A stretch of DNA of 64,000 nucleotides from Astropecten irregularis (taxonomy: Eukaryota; Echinodermata; Asteroidea; Paxillosida; Astropectinidae): positions 6,634,001 to 6,698,000 of the forward strand of contig OZ020255.1 in assembly GCA_963971285.1 (NCBI GenBank), read 5' to 3'. The notes beneath the pieces were generated by a model. That model saw nothing but the letters and a program-made list of their open reading frames with translations, ran no database searches and was not told the origin of the DNA. A program made the translations under genes and the position numbers. Every line of letters starts with the position of its first letter. The stretch's first letter is position 1. Of this stretch, positions 1 to 14,000 are shown piece after piece.

Positions 1-453
1 CAGAAGCCGTTGGAAAATCTCCATTGTATAAATGTGTATTATAAAAAAGCGTTACGTACGTACGTAGGTCCGTGCAGTAAAGCATAGCACGCTATGGCAT
101 TATTACAATACAAAAATCCTCACATGTGATAAAGCATAGGACGCGTTCAAATCAACGGCAGCGTGTTGTGCATGTACCTATAGCACTGGTACTCTGCACT
201 ATGACAGCGTGTGTAAACCAGATGTCAGATAACCAGCGCTCTTTATCTTTGGCCTTTAAAACAAAATTCACTTCATCTCTTCGTTTGAACTGAGGTTGAA
301 TATCTTTAAGTCAAGCATTCATGATATTCATCTTGGATAGGAAATAAACGTACATGAAAGATCTTTGTTTGAAAAAATGATAAACAATAAAATAAATGGA
401 GGAAAGAAAATATTGAATGGTCATATTTTTTAAAATCCACTTCTTGACTAACT
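1..453. other. Left edge, no gene seen
   Basis: AT-rich sequence before the tRNA gene. I see no exon-like reading frame, tRNA fold or recognisable repeat, except short ACGTACGT runs near 51-66. Confidence 0.5.
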
Positions 454-470
454 GTCTCCGTGGCGCAATT

Positions 471-527
<57 letters not shown>
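454..527 (+). tRNA. tRNA-Asn (anticodon GTT)
   Basis: This 74-base gene folds as a full cloverleaf and would carry asparagine to ribosomes. The 7-bp acceptor stem pairs 454-460 with 520-526, with one T-G wobble. The D arm contains the A-box-like TGGCGCAATTGGTTAGCGC. The anticodon stem TTCGG/CCGAA encloses the loop CTGTTAA, with GTT at 488-490. The T arm has GGTTCAAGCC as the B box. A run of T at 537-543 fits a Pol III terminator. No CCA is encoded, as expected in a eukaryotic nucleus. It is intact, so I read it as a real gene and not a SINE head. Confidence 0.95.
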
Positions 528-530
<3 letters not shown>

Positions 531-1877
531 CGATTATTTTTTCCCCTTTTTTATTTTCAGTTCAACTTTCTAAAAATTATATGTGACGAAAATATGATCA
601 GTTTCTGAAAAAAAACAACAACAACCCACAAAAATGTATTCCATTTTATTTTTAATTTCCAACAATAACATTTTTGTCCCTGTAGTATCTTACCGGTACT
701 TTTTATAGTATTCAAAGGTCAACAATAATGATCACTGTACGTATCGATATTATCGACAATTCATAATAAATTGTATTTATTTATTTATTTATGATTATCT
801 TATAATGTTTACCCTGGGTTTCTCATTCAGTAACTAAACTGATCTCCCATGGGTCCCAGCCAATACAAAGGTTATAAAAAATACAGTTTAAAAATCGATA
901 TTAATTTACAGTTGATAAATTGATAAAGAATTTTGTAAAAATTTGATATTATTCATTTTATCATGGAAATTAGTTTGCTCATGCATTACCAGATGTTGGC
1001 AACGTTTCCTTTGTGCCCCAGGTCGAAAATAATAAATAGTCATGAAAACAAACAACACATTCATAAAGGCTAGCCCAGTTTTGATCAGCGCAGCCTGAAC
1101 AAATAATATTTCACATTATACCCGTTTAAATAAATAACTTCTTTAACTTTTATCACCTTTTAATTCAACCGACCTGTTGTTAATAATTAACTCCAATAAC
1201 ACTTCAGTTTTTATTTTTATCACATTAATTTTATTGTCATTGTACAATGAACATGTTCATCATGCACACAGAACAGTAAACACGAATGCGAATGCGAATC
1301 AAGCATCACCGTAAAAGTTGTAGGGCGCACCCAATCGGCCACATTTGGCCATTGAAATAGTCTGATGACTGATGTTTCTCTATCCTGCAAACCCATACAA
1401 AAAATCGAGTCGAAAATCAGACAATGCTTTTAATTGTCGGCTTTTGTTCTTACAGTAGGAATCATAATTGTTAAGTTTTATTACAACAAATCGTGGAGTG
1501 TATGAACAGTTTTTGAAGTGGCGTGTATTTCTTTGTTAATTTTCTTCAGACTTTTCGATTTGGAGAATAATGATGAAAGATCATGTCACCGACAGGAACT
1601 ACACGTTCCAAATAGGATTTCCGGTGATCATTTTCTTTTAGTCTGGTGCCTTGCTATTAATGTGTGTGATAATTATACAGTGAATTCTGTGTACCATACA
1701 TGTAGGATTTTTGGTGGGCATTGCCCATTTTTTGCTGGTGACAAACATAGTCGTGTCAGACGAGTAAGTGGATTTTTACTCTTCACTTCAGTTTTGGTCC
1801 TTCAAAATAGCTGGGATTTAAGCCTCGATTGTTTGTTTTCATCACTCTCCGGTGGGGCCAGGCCCTGAGACGTCAGA
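528..1877. other. Upstream flank of PIP4K2
   Basis: AT-rich non-coding DNA between the tRNA and the kinase start codon, with a (TTTA)n run near 776-793. It presumably contains the promoter and 5' UTR of the kinase, but I see no TATA box at a convincing distance. A half CRE-like ACGTCA lies at 1870-1875, directly before the ATG. The open frame starting at 1518 has no recognisable domain and is probably chance. Confidence 0.4.
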
Positions 1878-2000
1878 ATGGCAGCTATAGCTCCGAAATC
1901 GAAGAAAAAGAAGCATCTGAAACACGTACCCCAGAAAGTGAAATTATTTCGGGCGAGCGAACCACTGTTGAGTGTGTTGATGTGGGGGATTAACAGTACG
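1878..2000 (+). CDS. PIP4K2: PIP4K2 coding exon 1
   Basis: Encodes residues 1-41, ending with WGINST, followed by donor gtaagg. The start ATG has A at -3 and G at +4, a good Kozak context. A lysine-rich stretch [10 protein letters not shown] precedes the conserved [17 protein letters not shown] block. The exon ends in phase 0. The open frame continues to 2084 but runs into the intron. Confidence 0.93.
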
Positions 2001-5000
2001 GTAAGGAAATACACAGTGCTCTGTTTGTTTAAAAGACATTTATACTGGTGTGTTTGTTATTTTGTTACAGATTTTAGTAATTGACCTAACTTTTTGTCGG
2101 CCTATTTGTTTGAATTTATGTATTTAAAGATTTTGCTTCAAATATCTGTGGTGCGCGCAAACGTAAAGTAAACCTGACGTTAGGCGAATGCTTTTTGTTG
2201 TTAAATTAAGTTTGAAAAAATTCAATTTTGCTTTTCGCCGCATTCCTGAACATTACTTTATTTATTAATTAGTCTACTCATCTCTGGTTAGCCTGGTACC
2301 CAGACCCAGTTGGTCGGAGTATGGATTGGTCGGTGTACATGTTGTTTCTTACACTACATAATGTACAAAGTGATGTTGGAATATAGGCAGGACTGAAGAA
2401 TTTTGTGTAAACGTGTAGAACTTTGTTATGTGGATGTCCGGCAATCAAACCTGCTCAAATTTCCACAGGTAGGCCTTCAATTCTTTGGGATTCAAATAAA
2501 AAGTTATAGCATGGAGTTTATAATTATTAGCACACAATTTATAATTTAAAGGTAGTAACTAGTATAATAATATGCCGAAACAGAAATCTTCACAGATTTA
2601 CCTATAACTTACACATGTTTGATGGTAGAAACATACTGTAAAAAATGTTCTTCCTAATATGCTGTATTTATTGAGAAAAGACTGAAAAGTAGGCCTAAAA
2701 GCAATGACTAACAACAATTTTGATCTCTCCTAAAATTAAAATTAAAGATAAAAAATAACAGTGAAATAATTCAATAAATACTGTGGCCGTTTTTCACTGT
2801 TTTCTCAAAAAGTGGGCACCCTATATGGGACTGAAAATTTCACAGATGACTGAACATTACTGTATCTGTCTTGATAATTTTGGTCATGAATCTGCATTTC
2901 TTTGACAAAAACCAAAGTATGATTTTACCTTTAACAGGCTTTGAAGTTCATGCTAACTAGTAACTAGTGCTACCATGGGCAAGGCCCATTTCCCTAAGGA
3001 ACATGTTCCTATTACTGTGTATACAAGAAAAACTTGAAGAAATGTGTGCATCAACATGTACTGTTTGTGTACATAAAATGTAGCAAGGGTCATAAAGGGC
3101 TAATTTACATGGGCCACCAGCCACATATGTTTTTGACATTATGTTTTGGGTTTGTTAAAGGTATAATACACAGGATTAGTAAAGGTGACAGAACTTCTAT
3201 AAACTGTTCAATTTGATTTGTCATGGAATAAAAACAAACCTGTGACATTTTCAACTCATATTCATTATCAGAAACTTTAGAAAACAGTAAAAATAAAAAA
3301 GGAAAAAAAAGAACAATGCTCACGATATTAATAATTTTCAAATCTATTCACAGGACAAAAATGTTTTTGGTTGTTAATTTCTGGATAAATAGAGCTCACC
3401 ATCTGTAATATCCTGAAAGTATGTAGACCTTTTTTTTGCAACGTCACAGACCGAGGCAAAGCCAGGCATAAAAAAATTACATATTTTACCCAATTTGTAC
3501 ACGTTTCATAAACATTAAAAGATATTGCTGAATGTAATGGAAACAACACAAGCAATGCTGGTATGTATTTTGTACTAGGTAGGCCTATGGGAAGTTTACA
3601 AAAACGTTGAAGTTGGTGCTGTTGGTCACGTCGTCTGTCAAGAAGACGATATGATTTGCAACGTTTGGCCGCCCATGCCAACTACATGTATAAGCCAGTG
3701 TTTATAAAGAAAGGTCATACTTATAAAATCTGTGAATATTTCTGTTTAGGAATGTTACAAATCCTGTAAACTGTACATTTAAAAAGCAGGTTGTTAAGAG
3801 TGAGTATTGTATAATTATAAATACTGAGAAACTATTGCAGCCATGCAACTTTTCCTTGGATCAGCCGATTTCCTCTTTTTTTCACTTCAATCTTTTTATA
3901 CCATTGAAAAGTGAGAACAAAAACCATTGCATTGTAAAGATCGGAACTTCCTCGTTTTTGTCAGAATCATACAGTTGTATGCCTGCCATTATTGAGTAAA
4001 CTCCATCATGTTCATGGCAAAATAACTTTGCTGAATAATAAATTATGTTTGGCCTTGCCCTGTTATCTTGTTGTTTCAGTTCTGTTGACATGTTGATGTT
4101 GGCATTCAAATGTCAAAATCGTAAAACACATGAACAGTACGTATGTACATGGATGCGTAGCGTACATTGGACTTGTACTGTACACATGTATGCATAGTGG
4201 TGCTGGTACCCGCAACTTAAAATTGGCATTTTGTTTTTCGTAAATTGACATTATCATAAATTGACATTTTATGGCTAAATTATAAAAAAAAATGATTAAA
4301 ACTCATGACTACACGTTGGCCTACAGTGTGTACACATTTTGGGGATGAAAAAGCCAATTTCACAAGCCTTTTGGGAGCCCAATTAAATATTTACTCAATG
4401 GTGGTTTTACTTTATAAATGGTGTACTGTACATGTACTGTACATTTAGGTGATGTTCATGAATCCATAAATTATAGATTTGTTGCCAGTTTGCCACTGCA
4501 TGTAAGTTGATATCTGTTTGCATACAATTACATGTACATGAACGCATCTATTAGGCATATCTGTGCCTTGTCGAGACCGAGCACAATACATCTAGGTTGA
4601 ATCTAGGTTTCCATTATTCCATAGGGAAATTCTAAAAGTGTACAATGTACATAAAATACATACAAAATATGTAGGTTTTCACAAAACTGATATTTGGAAT
4701 TTACTGAAAAAGGATGATTTTTCCAATTTTTTCCCAAGGTACAGTATACTTAAAATCCGTTGCAAAGAGAAGTATCTTGTACTGTATAAGGGACGTTCGC
4801 TACAAATTTCAACCCAGGAAAGTGATTCCGTTTCAAATGGGAGTGATTTCAATTCTGCTCTTTGGGATGAGAACAAAGCCATGTCTCCACAAGGATACAA
4901 ATTCTGGTATGGATAACATACATGTACACTATATACACTGTACATGTATTCATGTTACAAAAACGTACAAGGTCTATTCTTACATACAGTGTACTTAATA

Positions 5001-8000
5001 ATGTACATGTGTACATTTATGTTCATATACATGTATGTATGTACCTCATGTAGTCACATACCATTACATTACAATATGTAGGCCTACATGAAGGCCAACA
5101 TACTATTGGTACTATGTTGTATGAGTCATGGCATATATACTGGAACATGAAAAGACCTTCTCAATGCAGATAACAGTATGCAAGCAAATACATGAAATAT
5201 GTTCCCTTGGCAGACCTATATACAGTGTACAAAAAACTGTACATGAAGAGTCCTTTTTTCTTTTCTTTTTTTTTTACCACCTGGCCGTCTTAAAATCCCA
5301 GGAGACACACTGATGAAGGCAGAGTGTTTTGATATGTATGTGGCTGTGGAAAAAAGTCTAAGGTTGCACCCAAGTGAATAAACTGCCAGAGACAACAGTG
5401 ATACACGTGTACATGTAAATCCTTATAAAAATACTTCAGAATCATTTAAAAATACTCAGAACTCTCACAGGTGTTCAAGTTGCACAGAAAAATGATAATG
5501 AACATGTCAACTTTCATTTTCTTTTCATTTTATGGTAGGGTGACCATTGCATTTTTGAGATACATAAACTTGTACATTATGGGACTCATTCTCAGCTGAC
5601 CACCCCTAAAACAAGGTACATGTATATGGATCTCTCCAGTCAAAGAAGCCGTTTTCCAAAAAACATCACTCTGCAAAGCGGCTGAAATAGACCCGCTTTC
5701 TCACCCAATAGCATCACAAATGGTCACAAATGGAAGTCCAGAGTCCAGGCAGGAAGTCCAGTGCCATACATGTACATGTATTTCTTCAATCCCTCATTTT
5801 CAAAGCTCTCAGAACTCTCTTATTTAAAATATATTGAGTGCTTAACTTTTATTAATGAGCTCGGCAGACGGAATTTTGGGACTATTTACTTGGGTGCACC
5901 CCTAAGGCTTGCTTGTTGTAACTTGTAAGGCATTACGTATCCTATACATGTATATGTAGTGCTTCAATGCATTATAAAATATAAGTCCTACAATTGCTAG
6001 TACAGGGTATACAAATATCACATGGTTTTAGGGTGGACAGTCGAAATAAACCATGTGATATTTGCTTTACTAAAATACCTCATAAATATTCGTTATTGTC
6101 CACAATTTCATCGAGCAGTCACAAGTGCAGCAAAACGTTTGTTTTTGTGAACTCCATGTAGGGCGAAATTCACGCACGCGAACTGCAAAGTAGGGTAGAT
6201 GCGCAGTGAGATGTGTGTATATATATACACAGTGTATTGGTTGATACATGTATGTGTACCAGTACATACAGTACATACATATATGTATGTACATGTACAT
6301 GTACATATGTAATAACAAAGAAGATAAAGTTAAAACAGTGCACAATGAAGTTATAGTTCACCCAAGCTTTCGGTGCGATGCACCTTCTTCAGGGGAATGG
6401 AAAGGCGTTGAACTCGATGTTCATTCCGTCAGGGTGGAGCGTGCCAAGTTGGAAGATGATCCGCTGTTCCAAAGAAAAAAGAAAAAGTTGCTGCGTTGCA
6501 CTGGAATCATATGATAACAAAGAAGATAAAGTTAAAACAGTGCACAATGATGTTAAAGTTCACCCAAGCTTTCGGTGCGATGCACCTTCTTCAGGGGAAT
6601 GGAAAGGCGTTGAACTCGATGTTCATTCCGTCAGGGTGGAGCGTGCCAAGTTGGAAGATGTTCCGCTGTTCCAAAGAATGGCGCTGTGTGTCGGAAGAGG
6701 CTGTGGCAACAACGCAGACGCACATGTCCTTGGTTGAGTGCGATGGCGCGCTGAAATGTTCAGCCACCGTCAGGCCAGGTGTCTTGAGGCGGACACTCCG
6801 AAGGTGCTCCGTGAAGCGATCGGCGAGACGACGCTTTGTCTCACCGATGTACAGCATACCACTGACGGTGGCTGAACATTTCAGCGCGCCATAATATGTA
6901 GAAAATGTAATATGTAGAAAATGATATTTTCATAAATTGACATTTCGAGTCCAATTCAATAAAATGTGACAATACAAATCTCACTTTGCATTTTTCTTTT
7001 TCCTGTCGACCTACAAAGAGGCAAATAATGACAAAAAAACGAATGAAATTAAATTTCATTTTAAGTGGTTAAATTTAATTGTATCCTGTTCGTGTGTGCA
7101 TGTAAATTGTAATGCATTTGTATTGTGTGTAGTGTGTACATTTTATACTGTACATTAAAATATACACATGTACTGTACGTACAATCGTATACCTGTACAT
7201 GTACAGTTTATGTGATTAACAATACAGCTTAGTGTACAGTTTACACATGTAAGTCTTCACTTAAGATTTGATAAATAGTGCTAATGAAAATACAGTACCG
7301 GTACATGTACGTACTGTACATGTCTTCTGGAGAAATGGCTTTGTTCTCGTGTACTACATGTAAATGAACACTTTCCGAAGAGCATACAGATTTTATAAAC
7401 CCAAGGTTTTTGGTTTTTAGCAAATTTTGGTGCTTAAAGCAGCTCTATGAAATTGGCCCCCTGTTTGGCAGCTGAAGTTCATTCGTTTATATGCCAGGAG
7501 TGCACAATGTATGACATTCATGCATTGTCATCTGCCTTTGAGCAATCTAATCATACAATTGACATTTATGTGTTCCTTAGAGCCACTTCCCTTCCAACAT
7601 CTGGATTACATGTACATGAACAATACACTTGCCTGTGAATTTGTGATATACATGTACATATGTATTTAAAGCAAAATATGCCGTAATACAGTATACTGGT
7701 TAGCTCATATTCAACTTTGTGCGACTCAAATTGTTCAGTGTGAAGTTCAATGACATGCATTTATAACCAACAATTGCCTGAAAGCAAGAGGCGCAATTTG
7801 CTGAAAGGTGTTAAACAACAAGAATTTGAAACTCAAATTCAAATTCAAATTCTGTCATTTTAGGGCCTTTACCATGTTTACGAAATGAGGCTTGTGGCTA
7901 GGCTTGGGATTTATTTTGCTACAGTGTACATGGCCATTTGGTGTACTGAAATGAAGGGCTTGAGATACTTGGTGAAGCTGGAGCCTTTCTTTGGCTTTGT

Positions 8001-11000
8001 CATGGCGTGGCCCAATCCCTTGGTATCGCTTTGTGGGCCTCGAATGGCCGAAGCAAATACAAGTCCCAAGCCTAGCCTCAAGCCTGGGGCCTTTCTCAAA
8101 GCTTGGTTCCGGCTGAGGCTCTGGCTCCGGCTCCATTTCGTGAATCCATTCTGAAATTACGGGTATCAAAATCTATACTTTTGGCTGCGGTTTGTAAGTA
8201 GGCTCTCTGGTTTGAATAGAAAAACTTCAGCTTCATGAGAAACCACAACCAACATTTTCAGCAGATGACAGAGATGAAGCCTGAGCCTACCGGTAAGCCT
8301 GAGCCTGAGCCTGAGCCGAGCTTTGAGAAAGACCCCTGGTTTCTCTAAGGCCCTTAGAAAACCTGTTTGACTCAGTCTGTCAGTGAACTAAATGGTACAC
8401 GTCTTGTTCCCTGTCTTCTCTTGTGTACAGAGCAATGAGCTGAGCCATGTCAACATCCCCGTCATGCTGCTCCCGGACGACTTCAGGGCGTACAGCAAGA
8501 TGAAAGTCGATAACCACATGTACAACAAGTGAGTACTAATATACCCGCTTGCCTTTCTCAATTCTGTTTGTTTGAAAGTCCCGCCCCATTCTGTGGGCGG
8601 GGCAAGAATTCTTAAAACAATCCTCTTTGAGTTAAAAGGTAATTTATCATACTTTGGTTTTTATCAAAGAAATACAGATTCATGGGCAAAAATACAGTAA
8701 CAGTCATCTGTGAAAATTTCAGTCCCATACGGTGCCCACTTTTTCAGAAAACAGTGAAAAACAGCCACAGTATTTCTTAAGTCTTTTCTCTTTTATTTTT
8801 TGAGTTTTGATCTTCCATGCACTGGAAAAGTGTCGTAACTTTTGCACAGTGAAGACTACTTCTCAAAAAAAACAGTCAATTGCAAGACCAAACCATGATT
8901 CAGTTAGCTATAGCAATCAGTTCACATAAATGAAGCATTTTGTGAATTTAATTGGTGAATATACTTAGTTCCATTTCGAAAATGGAATCCGCTTCAAGAA
9001 GCAGATTTCGCGAATTCCGTCCATTTTCTAATCTTGCAGAAAATCAGTGGCCTTTAACATATTCTGTACAAGTGCCGCACATCTGTTGAAAACGGAATGC
9101 AGGTTGTATCATTGGCTTGGGATTTTCACCCATTTCAGCCCGTTTTTTCAGTAGGCTTGGGCAATTCCATGGTGGAATCGATGAGAATCGATTCCAAATT
9201 TGGAATCGGAATCGTGATTCCACTTTGTTGAGGAATAGATTCTGTGAATTGATCGATTTTGAGTTTGGAGTTTCAATTCCAAAATGCGTTGAGCCATTCT
9301 TGGGTTGTTGGATCGATGAACCAACTGAAACGATTCTGACATTCTTCCAAGAAATAAAGCTTGGCTGATTTTTACCCATCGAAGAACTTAACCACATGCG
9401 GCATTGTCTGTGTTTTGTCTGCAAAACGAAGTTTACCATTATTTCAATGTTATTTTTGCCAGGCCAAAATTGGAATCGATTCCGAGTGGAATCGCGATTC
9501 CAGCCTGGAATCGGAATCGATTCTGAAAATGCTGGAAGCGCCCAAGCCTATTTTTCAGATAGTAGATGCTTCCTGAGAAACTGTATGCAACGAGGTACCA
9601 TACAACCGTGCTCTAACATAATTGACCCACAAAATTAGTCTCGGACGGGTGGGTGGGTGGTTTTTCTTAAAATTCTCTACTTTTTCCTCTCTATTCCTGG
9701 CATCTACGCAAATGAAACCTTTTCACAAGAGGGGCTGAGCGCACTTGATCAAATTGTCCGGCAAAGGACGGATGATGGCAGTGTAATTTGTCGTTGGGAG
9801 GACACACTCTGTTCGTGTTTGCCGTTCCCGGGTTCACTCGGCCGTGATCTGTGAAATGTCACGGGCAGAAGCATCTCCTTCCCCTCCTTCCTCCTCAGCC
9901 AACGGACATTATCTCGCGGAGAGGTTGTGCAGTTGTTGTTTGTGATTCTTTACTCGGCTTAAGTCTGTAAGTTAAGGAACCTGGGGTCGATTTTTCTGGC
10001 ATGGAATGAAGTTCTGAAAGGGGCAAGGCCACTTTTCCATTGCAAGGGGTTCTTCGGCCACTTGCATTGGAAAATCATAATGTCTAGGCCTCTGGAAATA
10101 TTTGAAGGGGCAACAAGGCCAAGAACCAGGGCAACGATGGCCGTGGCCTCCGTTAAATTCCAGGTTTGGATTTACTAAGCCCTACCATCAATCGTAACTC
10201 GAAGATACTGTATGAAGGATAACCCACCATCGTAGGACCTATCCTACATACATGCATGTACGTAGGGGTGCAATGCATCATAAGTCCTACGATTGATAAT
10301 AAGTTACGATGAGTTTGGTGAAATCGACCCTAGTATTTTGGTTTGGGTCCCTGATTCATTAACACCGCATTCAGACTAGGGACTTTCCCCGGCAAACCCA
10401 TAGTGTGGATTCTTGCCAGCACTTGTTCTGTTGCCTCTGCCAAACTTGTTGGGCTCGCGGACAATTTTGCGGTGAGTGCTCATAATTGATATATTGCGCA
10501 GCTGTTTTCATCATGTGTAAACTTGTGCGCATTCACTACAGTGCCACGCTCAGAGAAGCTGAAACGATTTCCATGACTTCAGCCGTGATTTGTCCCGGGA
10601 AAGCTGGGAGAAATTGAACACAGTGTGGACAGTCGGTCATAGAAAAAGACAAGCGGTCTCCAAACTACTGTAACCCCAGGTAATTGGGACCTGGTCTGAA
10701 CGCAGAGTAAGTGCCCCTCAGGGAGGCATGAATCATGTGAATCGGGCCTGGCATGGCAGCCTGGGGGATGCACGAAGCAGCGGATCCTATTAATGTCGGG
10801 GACTGACTGGCTGCATGGTGAGCGACGGATTTGGGCAAATGTCTCCGGACAGCAAATTTCACCTGACTAGTTTACTACAGTACACTACAGTAACAAGCCT
10901 TGAATTTAACAGAGGCCACGGAGGCCATGGCCTTCATTACCCTGGTTCTTGGCCTTTGTGCCCCCTTCAAATGTTAGCATCTACATTATGATTTTCAAAT

Positions 11001-14000
11001 GGAAGTGCCCCTTGCAATGGAAAAGTGGCCTTGCCCTTTTCAGAACCAAATTCAAGGCCCGCATAGTACACTCTAGGCCTTTCCTCCTCTTTGATCCGTG
11101 TTGAAACCAACCTGGATCCGCCCCCAGTTCAGCCCGGCAAGTTTTTTAACCGGATCGAAGAGACGCAACGTTCACACATTCTTTCTCACCACCACATTGC
11201 AAGTACTGCATAAAATATTCCTAAATGTGCATTAATGGCTTGTGAATGGCCACCTAAAAGCCACTAACCTGTGGTTGTTAGTGAAATCAAGCCGTTAGAC
11301 ATGAACGTATGAAACATGATGCTGTCTGAAGATGGAATATGATTAAAAGTCTGAATTTGTAGTGCTGCGTGGTGAGCTGCAAGATGGCCAATAAAGAATC
11401 TGTTATTCAGTGTAGACATTAAATGTATTGGTGTACAATTACAGTGTGCATGCACACGTATACTGTTGGTGTATGATTGATTACTGTACAAATTACATTC
11501 AATACATTTTGTAGTAATTTAACCTGTCACGACAACGCTGTACAATAGCACTCCGGACTTGCGCTAAAAAATAGCACTGGATCTCAGACAAACATGGGTG
11601 TGTGCGTGTGCGCTTCCGTGTACATTACGTGTGTGAGATCAGTGTTTGTCTGACATCCGGGGATTTTGTGACGTCATTAGTGCGGAGCACAATTGTAGTT
11701 GTTCATTTAGTGTGTACATGTATTGTACATGTACGTTTACATGTTTTACATGTTATACAGGCCGTGCGCTACCTTTTTTTCCTGGCTAGCCCATCGGAAA
11801 GGACGCACATTGTACAGTACATGTACACGTGCACCTGTACAGCATGTAACGCACAAGAACATGCACAGTGCATTGCCCATGCATGACTCAGATGTAATCC
11901 AGTATGTTGCATACACATTAATTTTTTACAAACGTGTACATGTCGTTTCGGTACATTCATGCTGAACGAAGTACAGGTGAGATTGAACTTGTGTGTACCG
12001 ATTTCTCTAGGGCATGTCTGGTGATCGGTCCAGTTCCTGTGGGTAAATACATATGAACTGTAGCAACAGCACCATTTAATAAGGCATGAACATGTATAGT
12101 TTGTACACGTGTATAGTATGCTGTAATGTGCAATGTAACATATGACATGTATGAGGCCAACCTATTGTACAGTACATTTAGTACAATGTGTAACATTAGG
12201 TATTTCTTTCATCACATATCAATTTGTTTTGTATCAAAATCCCTTAGACTACAGAAAAAGCTGTTTTCTTGTGCACTGGGGAACCCTGCTACTGTATTAC
12301 GCACGCACTCTTGCTGAAGTTTGTGTGTGGAAATTAAAGATGTATTCATTGTATTCATCACTGATACGAGCGCTGATACGACGATACGCTATTGGGCCGT
12401 CCATAAAGTACGTACGCACGGAGGGGGGAGTTGGGGGTTGTTACCGATGCGTACGCCATACGTACAGGGGGGAGGGGGGTTCAGGCCGATGCGTACCGTA
12501 CGCAAACGAAAAAATTTGCATAATTATTTCGCGCAAAAAGAGAGGGGGAAAAACGAGAAAAAGCACCGGGATTGATTTGTTTTTTCCTTTTTTTCTTATT
12601 CAATATGAAACAAAAATTGTAAAATACATCTGTAAATGTATAAAAACCTGTTACACTTTAGTCATTCATTTCAAAATTTGAAAGTGACGTCCCAATAACG
12701 GTACCGGCCTGGATTATTGTGACATTTTAATGATGCTAAAGCAAGGTACTACGAGAAGTGAAAAACCTAATGTGAAATGCGTATGCGTACAGGGGGAAGG
12801 GGGGTTGGGACCATTGCGTACGTCATGCGTACAGAGGGGGAGGGGGGTCAAAAAAGTCGGCATTTCGTGCGTACGTACTTTATGGACGGCCCCTATTCCG
12901 TAGTCCCGGGTTCAAATCCCGCTCAAGCCGATTTGTCTTTGTTAACTTTTCAATGAATATTATCATAGTGATGATTACATGTAATTATTTGAATATTAGG
13001 CCTTACCCCAAGATTGTTTGAATTAATTTCCCAGCCTAGGTTTTAAAGAAAAAAAAATAGATATTCTGTACATAGTGTCTACTGTTTGCTGTTTTTTTAC
13101 TTGGTGTTTAGGCAGTGCAGCAATGCATCCAATACACTGTGTTTATTTTTCAATGCCAAGTTTTTATGGCCATATTTTATGACAGTGTTTGCCATATTGC
13201 TATGATGGCCATAAGGTGGAATTTGTCCCATTATTTACAGTTTCTGCCACAGACGTCTTTATGATTTTTTTTTCTTTATACGAAGTGGCATTTTGTGCAT
13301 GTTTGTATGCGGAGATTTTGCGTTTTCACGAAGAGACAATGTGTAATTAGCCCTTTAAAATATCTCGCTTTTGGAGTTTTGCGTTTTCACGAAGAGACAA
13401 ATATCTACAGTATGGACGTTAATTACTCCGTAATTAAGGGGTCTATTAACTTTTAATTAGCACTTTGTGGTAGTGTGAGTTTCAAGCTTCAAATTGGTAT
13501 AAAAATGTTATAAACATGCCCTCTACAAGTAGGGGGAAAATCTTAAATTTTAAAAAGGGTAAAACTAAGGGGCCACATTTTCAATGTTTTTGAATTGCAG
13601 CGGTGACCAATATGCCATGCAAATGTAGCAGGGAACCAGGCGTATTTATTTAGCCTAACGAGACACACAGAGATTATTGAACACCAGTTGCTAATAACGT
13701 GAAATGTTATAATGTACAACTATACATATAATTATTGATGTATCGTTTACCTGCACATTTGATTCAAATTCCAGCCATTATCTAGTCATACTGTGTTGCA
13801 GTTATAGTTTTAACATGCATTTGAATTCACATGTTTACAAATGTACGATGTACTTGAATAAAAATCAGGGGTTTTTTAATCGAAATTGGGGGTGGGTGGC
13901 TTAAAACAATTATTTTGAAAAAAAAATCGAAATTCAAAAAGATTGAAAACTTTGAGTGGCCCCTAAAGTCCATTTTCTCAAAACTACAGTTTCAATGTAT

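Larger units (their letters stand above)
2001..8430. other. PIP4K2: PIP4K2 intron 1, repeat-rich
   Basis: No other gene is seen. Contents in order: a TTAA MITE (2550-2930), unclassified AT-rich DNA, a dispersed repeat also seen at 33 kb (about 4560-4915), a candidate inverted-repeat element (about 5358-5906), the Penelope-like fragment (6313-6895), many TACATGTA runs (6240-6310, 7140-7330), and two adjoining MITEs (7862-8336). Confidence 0.7.

Noticed and set aside
1518..1868. 116-residue frame upstream of PIP4K2
   Set aside because: AT-rich, no domain, and ends just before the true kinase start; most likely 5' UTR or promoter DNA.
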